This document shows positions 61,125 through 64,000 of a stretch of 64,000 nucleotides of DNA, piece by piece. The DNA is taken from positions 372,001-436,000 of the forward strand of contig CP047043.1 in the NCBI GenBank assembly GCA_020541285.1, read 5' to 3'. Position 1 is the stretch's first letter. Each line of letters starts with the position of its first letter. The DNA comes from Candidatus Gillettellia adelgis (GTDB lineage Bacteria > Pseudomonadota > Gammaproteobacteria > Enterobacterales > Enterobacteriaceae). The notes under the pieces were generated by a model. That model made no database searches, was not told the DNA's origin, and was given only the letters and a program-made list of their open reading frames with translations. The translations under genes were made by a program, and so were the position numbers.

Positions 61125-62663
61125 GAAGAACCTACCTGTCAGATATGTATGAATAAATATTACACTATAATCTATAAGAAGACGAGTTATCCATGAGACA
61201 TGTTGGTTATTCTACAAGTTGTATGACCGTAAATGTCTTCATGCATTTGATTGATTTATTAAGTGTGTTTTTTTTGGAATTGACTAATTTTATTCTTAAG
61301 CGGCCTTCTGATGCCCTTGTTAGCTCTGTTAAACAAGCTATTGGTTAGTTATAGTTGTACTAATATCTTCTTATTATAACTTATAGTATAATAGATGTAT
61401 AGTGAATACACTAAAGTCTAGAAAGATGTTGTCGTCTAACTTCGATCCTTTTCTAAGCGTTTGATTGTTTATTAAACACTTGCAGTATATACTGATTACA
61501 AGTGAAAATTCTTTATGATACCTAATGTGATTTTATAACATAGTCGTGTAATTGATGTTCACTATTGGATAATGAATAGACTTTGTACTCCTCTATATTT
61601 AAGAGTTTACGGTAGGCAATAATACAACCGTCAATAAGCGATGGTCTTGATGGCTGATATCTGCTGTAGATATAATGTTTTATGTTTTGCTTTGATTGAA
61701 GTATTTATATATCGATGTTTCACCGATGCCTCTGATGATTAGAAGATATATCCTGAAGCTGGCGATACACAAATTATATTAATATCATACAGGTCGGAAA
61801 AACTTATGAACTGTTTGATGAATAATATGTATCAATAACATTGACACTTATTGCGTGCTTCAATCAACAAAAGGAATGTGTTATATCTTTTATTATATCT
61901 TTGCGTATATCACGTAATCACTTAACCGTTATACTTTCCCCTTACAAATCACTCCTTCATGTATTATACAACAAGTATAGGTAGCATCGTCACACATGTT
62001 TATAAAAGTTGATAGAATTCTGAAACAAGAGCACTGGAGTAATGAGCTGATTTCTTATTGATGATATTAAGTAACAGATACAATAACACTGATACATAAA
62101 TACTTTTATTTAGTAAAAGAAATGACTGAAGAAGTTTCTGATAGCTCAATTTGTCACAATTAATGCAATTGACCGAATAATGCAGAGGATGTCTTTTTTT
62201 TCATAAAACAGATTATAACGATACAGAATCAATGAGAGATTTTATAATATAATGCAGTTTTCTATTTTCCTTCCTAGATATACATCTGAAACTACTAGAA
62301 GATTCGCTGGAAGGTTATGTGTCAGAAGATTAAGAACTCTTACCTCTTACTTAATAGAGGTTTAGCACATGAGACATACAACTTATTTTGAGAAGTATAA
62401 TCAGACATTTCAGAGAATTATTTTGTAGAATGAATGATAGCTTGAGCGTTGCAGGAATACTTTAGTGTATCTAGCATAGATGTTTAACATTCTATGTTAC
62501 TTGTGAGGTTCAGATCATTATGTCGTCTTATATAAGAGACGCATAATTGATTATTTTAAAAGTAAAAAAACAAATGAGCGAGAAGATTATTATTAGTTAC
62601 CGGTAGATTTAGCTGGGATTTTAAAAACTTGAGCGTTTGTATAGATCACTAATGGACAGTTTT
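61125..62663. other. Eroded gap between qmcA and plsC
   Basis: The 1.5-kb size would fit fetA-fetB, which diverge from qmcA in E. coli, but I found no ABC motif or other match. parC, which precedes plsC in E. coli, was not recognised either. A short inverted repeat lies near 62524-62543 (cgtcttatataagagacg). Confidence 0.4.
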
Positions 62664-63413
62664 ATGATTGCTATAGTTAGACTGATTTTGATGGGTGTAT
62701 TTATTTTTTTCAGTACAATAATAGTTTTTTTTGTTTGTTTTTTTCGTCCACGCAATATAAAAAATGTTTACTTTTCTTCTCAGCTGTACAGTAAAATCTC
62801 TTGGCTGCTTGGAGTGAAGGTTACTATTATTGGAAAAGAACATATTCCGTTAGGTAGTTGTGTGTTTATTGCGAATCACCAAAGTAATTACGACATTTTC
62901 TTCCTTACTGCAGCTGTACCATTTGGCACTGTAAGTATTGGCAAAAAAAGTATTCTCTTTTTTCCTTTTTTTGGTTTGGTTTACTGGTTATTAGGAAACA
63001 TTTTTATTGAGCGTACAAACAAAATGCAAGCTATACAAGTATTACAGAAAACTAAAGAGAAAATGTTAAAAGACAATATCTCTGTTTGGCTATTTCCCGA
63101 GGGAACCCGCAACTATAGTAAAGGGTTACGGCCTTTTAAAACCGGTGCATTTTATCTTGCACGACATGGAGGTTTCCCTGTAGTACCAGTAGCTGTGAGT
63201 AATTATTATTCTTATTTTCGACTTAACAGGCTTGTCAATGGTGAAGTAATTATAAAATTCTTACCAGCGATAACAATAATAAAAATTACCTCGCAACCCA
63301 TTAGAGAAGTTATTGCCTTAGTTTATAAAATCTTAGATAATAAAATAGCTGAATTAGATGAAATGCTGCGTGAGTCAAATGGAAAAATATTAAAATCTGA
63401 AAAAAATAACTCC
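62664..63413 (+). CDS. plsC: 1-acyl-sn-glycerol-3-phosphate acyltransferase
   Basis: Membrane acyltransferase making phosphatidic acid, the precursor used by CDP-diacylglycerol enzymes such as PgsA here. 250 aa from ATG 62664 (MIAIVRLILMGVF), which fits the family start; the frame is open back to TTG 62637, with another ATG at 62652. Catalytic motif I is IANHQSNYD (HX4D), motif II VSIGKKSILFFPFFG, motif III FPEGTRNYSKGLRPFKTGAF, and motif IV VPVAVS. The N-terminal hydrophobic helix is clear. KIAELDEML near the end matches E. coli; the start is the least certain part. Confidence 0.94.
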
Positions 63414-63416
63414 TAA

Positions 63417-64000
63417 GTATATTAAATATACTACAATATATTGACAAAATGTCTAATAGAAATCCTCGAAGAAAGGATTGTATACCTTGATATTTCACTG
63501 AATTAGGCATCTTACACTTTGACATATAGGATAAATCTTACAAAGATTCTTATTTTATATTTAATATATTTATTTATTTTAGTAATTAACGCACTTACGT
63601 TAATATTAGTGGTATTTACATATTAAATTTTAATATTTATCGCAATAACGATCAATAATAGTAAAATTATTGTGTTGTTGAGTTAACTTTGCATCTGTCT
63701 TGATGTTTTACTATAAAACCTGTAGTACTATCGGTAGTCTTAAAAGTATTTCGTTCACTGTAACTCGTATCTCTGGAATGGAAATGTAGCTATTAGTCAG
63801 TTGGATCACTAATAAACAAACTAACTTTCATAATTTAAAGGGGAATGACACATATCAACATAGAGGAAGTAAGAATGGTAAAATTCCTAATCTTTTGACG
63901 ATTAGATTGTGCGTACATAGTTAATAAAGTTAGTGAGTGCGTGTCATTTATATTTTTAGGCGCAAGCGCTCGGTTTGTTGCATGAGTTTATAAAGAGTAT
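63417..64000. other. Non-coding end of window
   Basis: AT-rich, with no gene or relic recognised. sufI (ftsP) follows plsC in E. coli but was not seen. Confidence 0.45.

Noticed and set aside
61125-62663. Possible fetA-fetB or parC relics
   Set aside because: Gap size and E. coli order suggested them, but no Walker, signature or other motif could be found.

Overview
The window reads as chromosome of a gamma-proteobacterial (Enterobacterales) host-restricted symbiont in an advanced but unfinished stage of genome erosion. It is AT-rich. About 25 intact protein genes cover only about 34 % of the 64 kb, and five gaps of roughly 3 to 5 kb separate them. Proteins closely match E. coli/Serratia/Sodalis-type orthologues, and local gene order is that of enterobacteria. 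Serratia symbiotica from Cinara aphids is a published genome of this general type, but the species cannot be fixed from sequence alone.

Layout: obgE - rpmA - rplU (-), with a dead ispB divergent from them; nadK (-) / grpE (+) and ung (-) (5.3-7.7 kb); zwf (-) preceded by a long hairpin (11-12.6 kb); minE (-) intact behind dead minD and minC (13.7-15.4 kb); trmB (-) / mutY-yggX-mltC (+) (15.9-19.3 kb); ybjG-like phosphatase and a 2-Cys peroxiredoxin (20.3-22.2 kb); tRNA-Leu, tRNA-Cys, tRNA-Gly and pgsA (-) with dead uvrC upstream (24-25.5 kb); cvrA/nhaP2 (-), hinT (+), ycbL (-) (29-38 kb, mostly empty); serS, rarA, lolA (-) with a probable ftsK relic (38.7-42.6 kb); probable nlpI relic and deaD (+) (45.3-47.8 kb); typA/bipA (-) divergent from dead glnA-glnL-glnG (+) (49.5-55 kb); tRNA-Ser(GGA) (57.6 kb); ybbJ relic and qmcA (-) (60.1-61.1 kb); plsC (+) (62.7-63.4 kb).

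The main result beyond the gene list is that many gaps are not featureless. Translating them against the gene expected from enterobacterial synteny recovers relics of ispB, minC, minD, uvrC, glnL, glnG and ybbJ, and less certainly ftsK and nlpI. What survives is translation (L21, L27, SerS, tRNAs, TrmB, DeaD, TypA, ObgE), protein folding (GrpE), phospholipid synthesis (PgsA, PlsC), lipoprotein sorting (LolA), NADPH supply (NadK, Zwf), peroxide and iron protection (peroxiredoxin, YggX), and base-excision repair (Ung, MutY). What is lost is nucleotide-excision repair (UvrC), nitrogen regulation (GlnA/L/G), MinC/MinD division-site control, probably FtsK, and the quinone side-chain synthase IspB.

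I found no CRISPR array, prophage, toxin-antitoxin pair, intact insertion sequence or evident new multi-gene system. The most curious points are an intact MinE without its local partners, a 22-bp-arm hairpin before zwf, and several near-perfect palindromes in otherwise decayed DNA.
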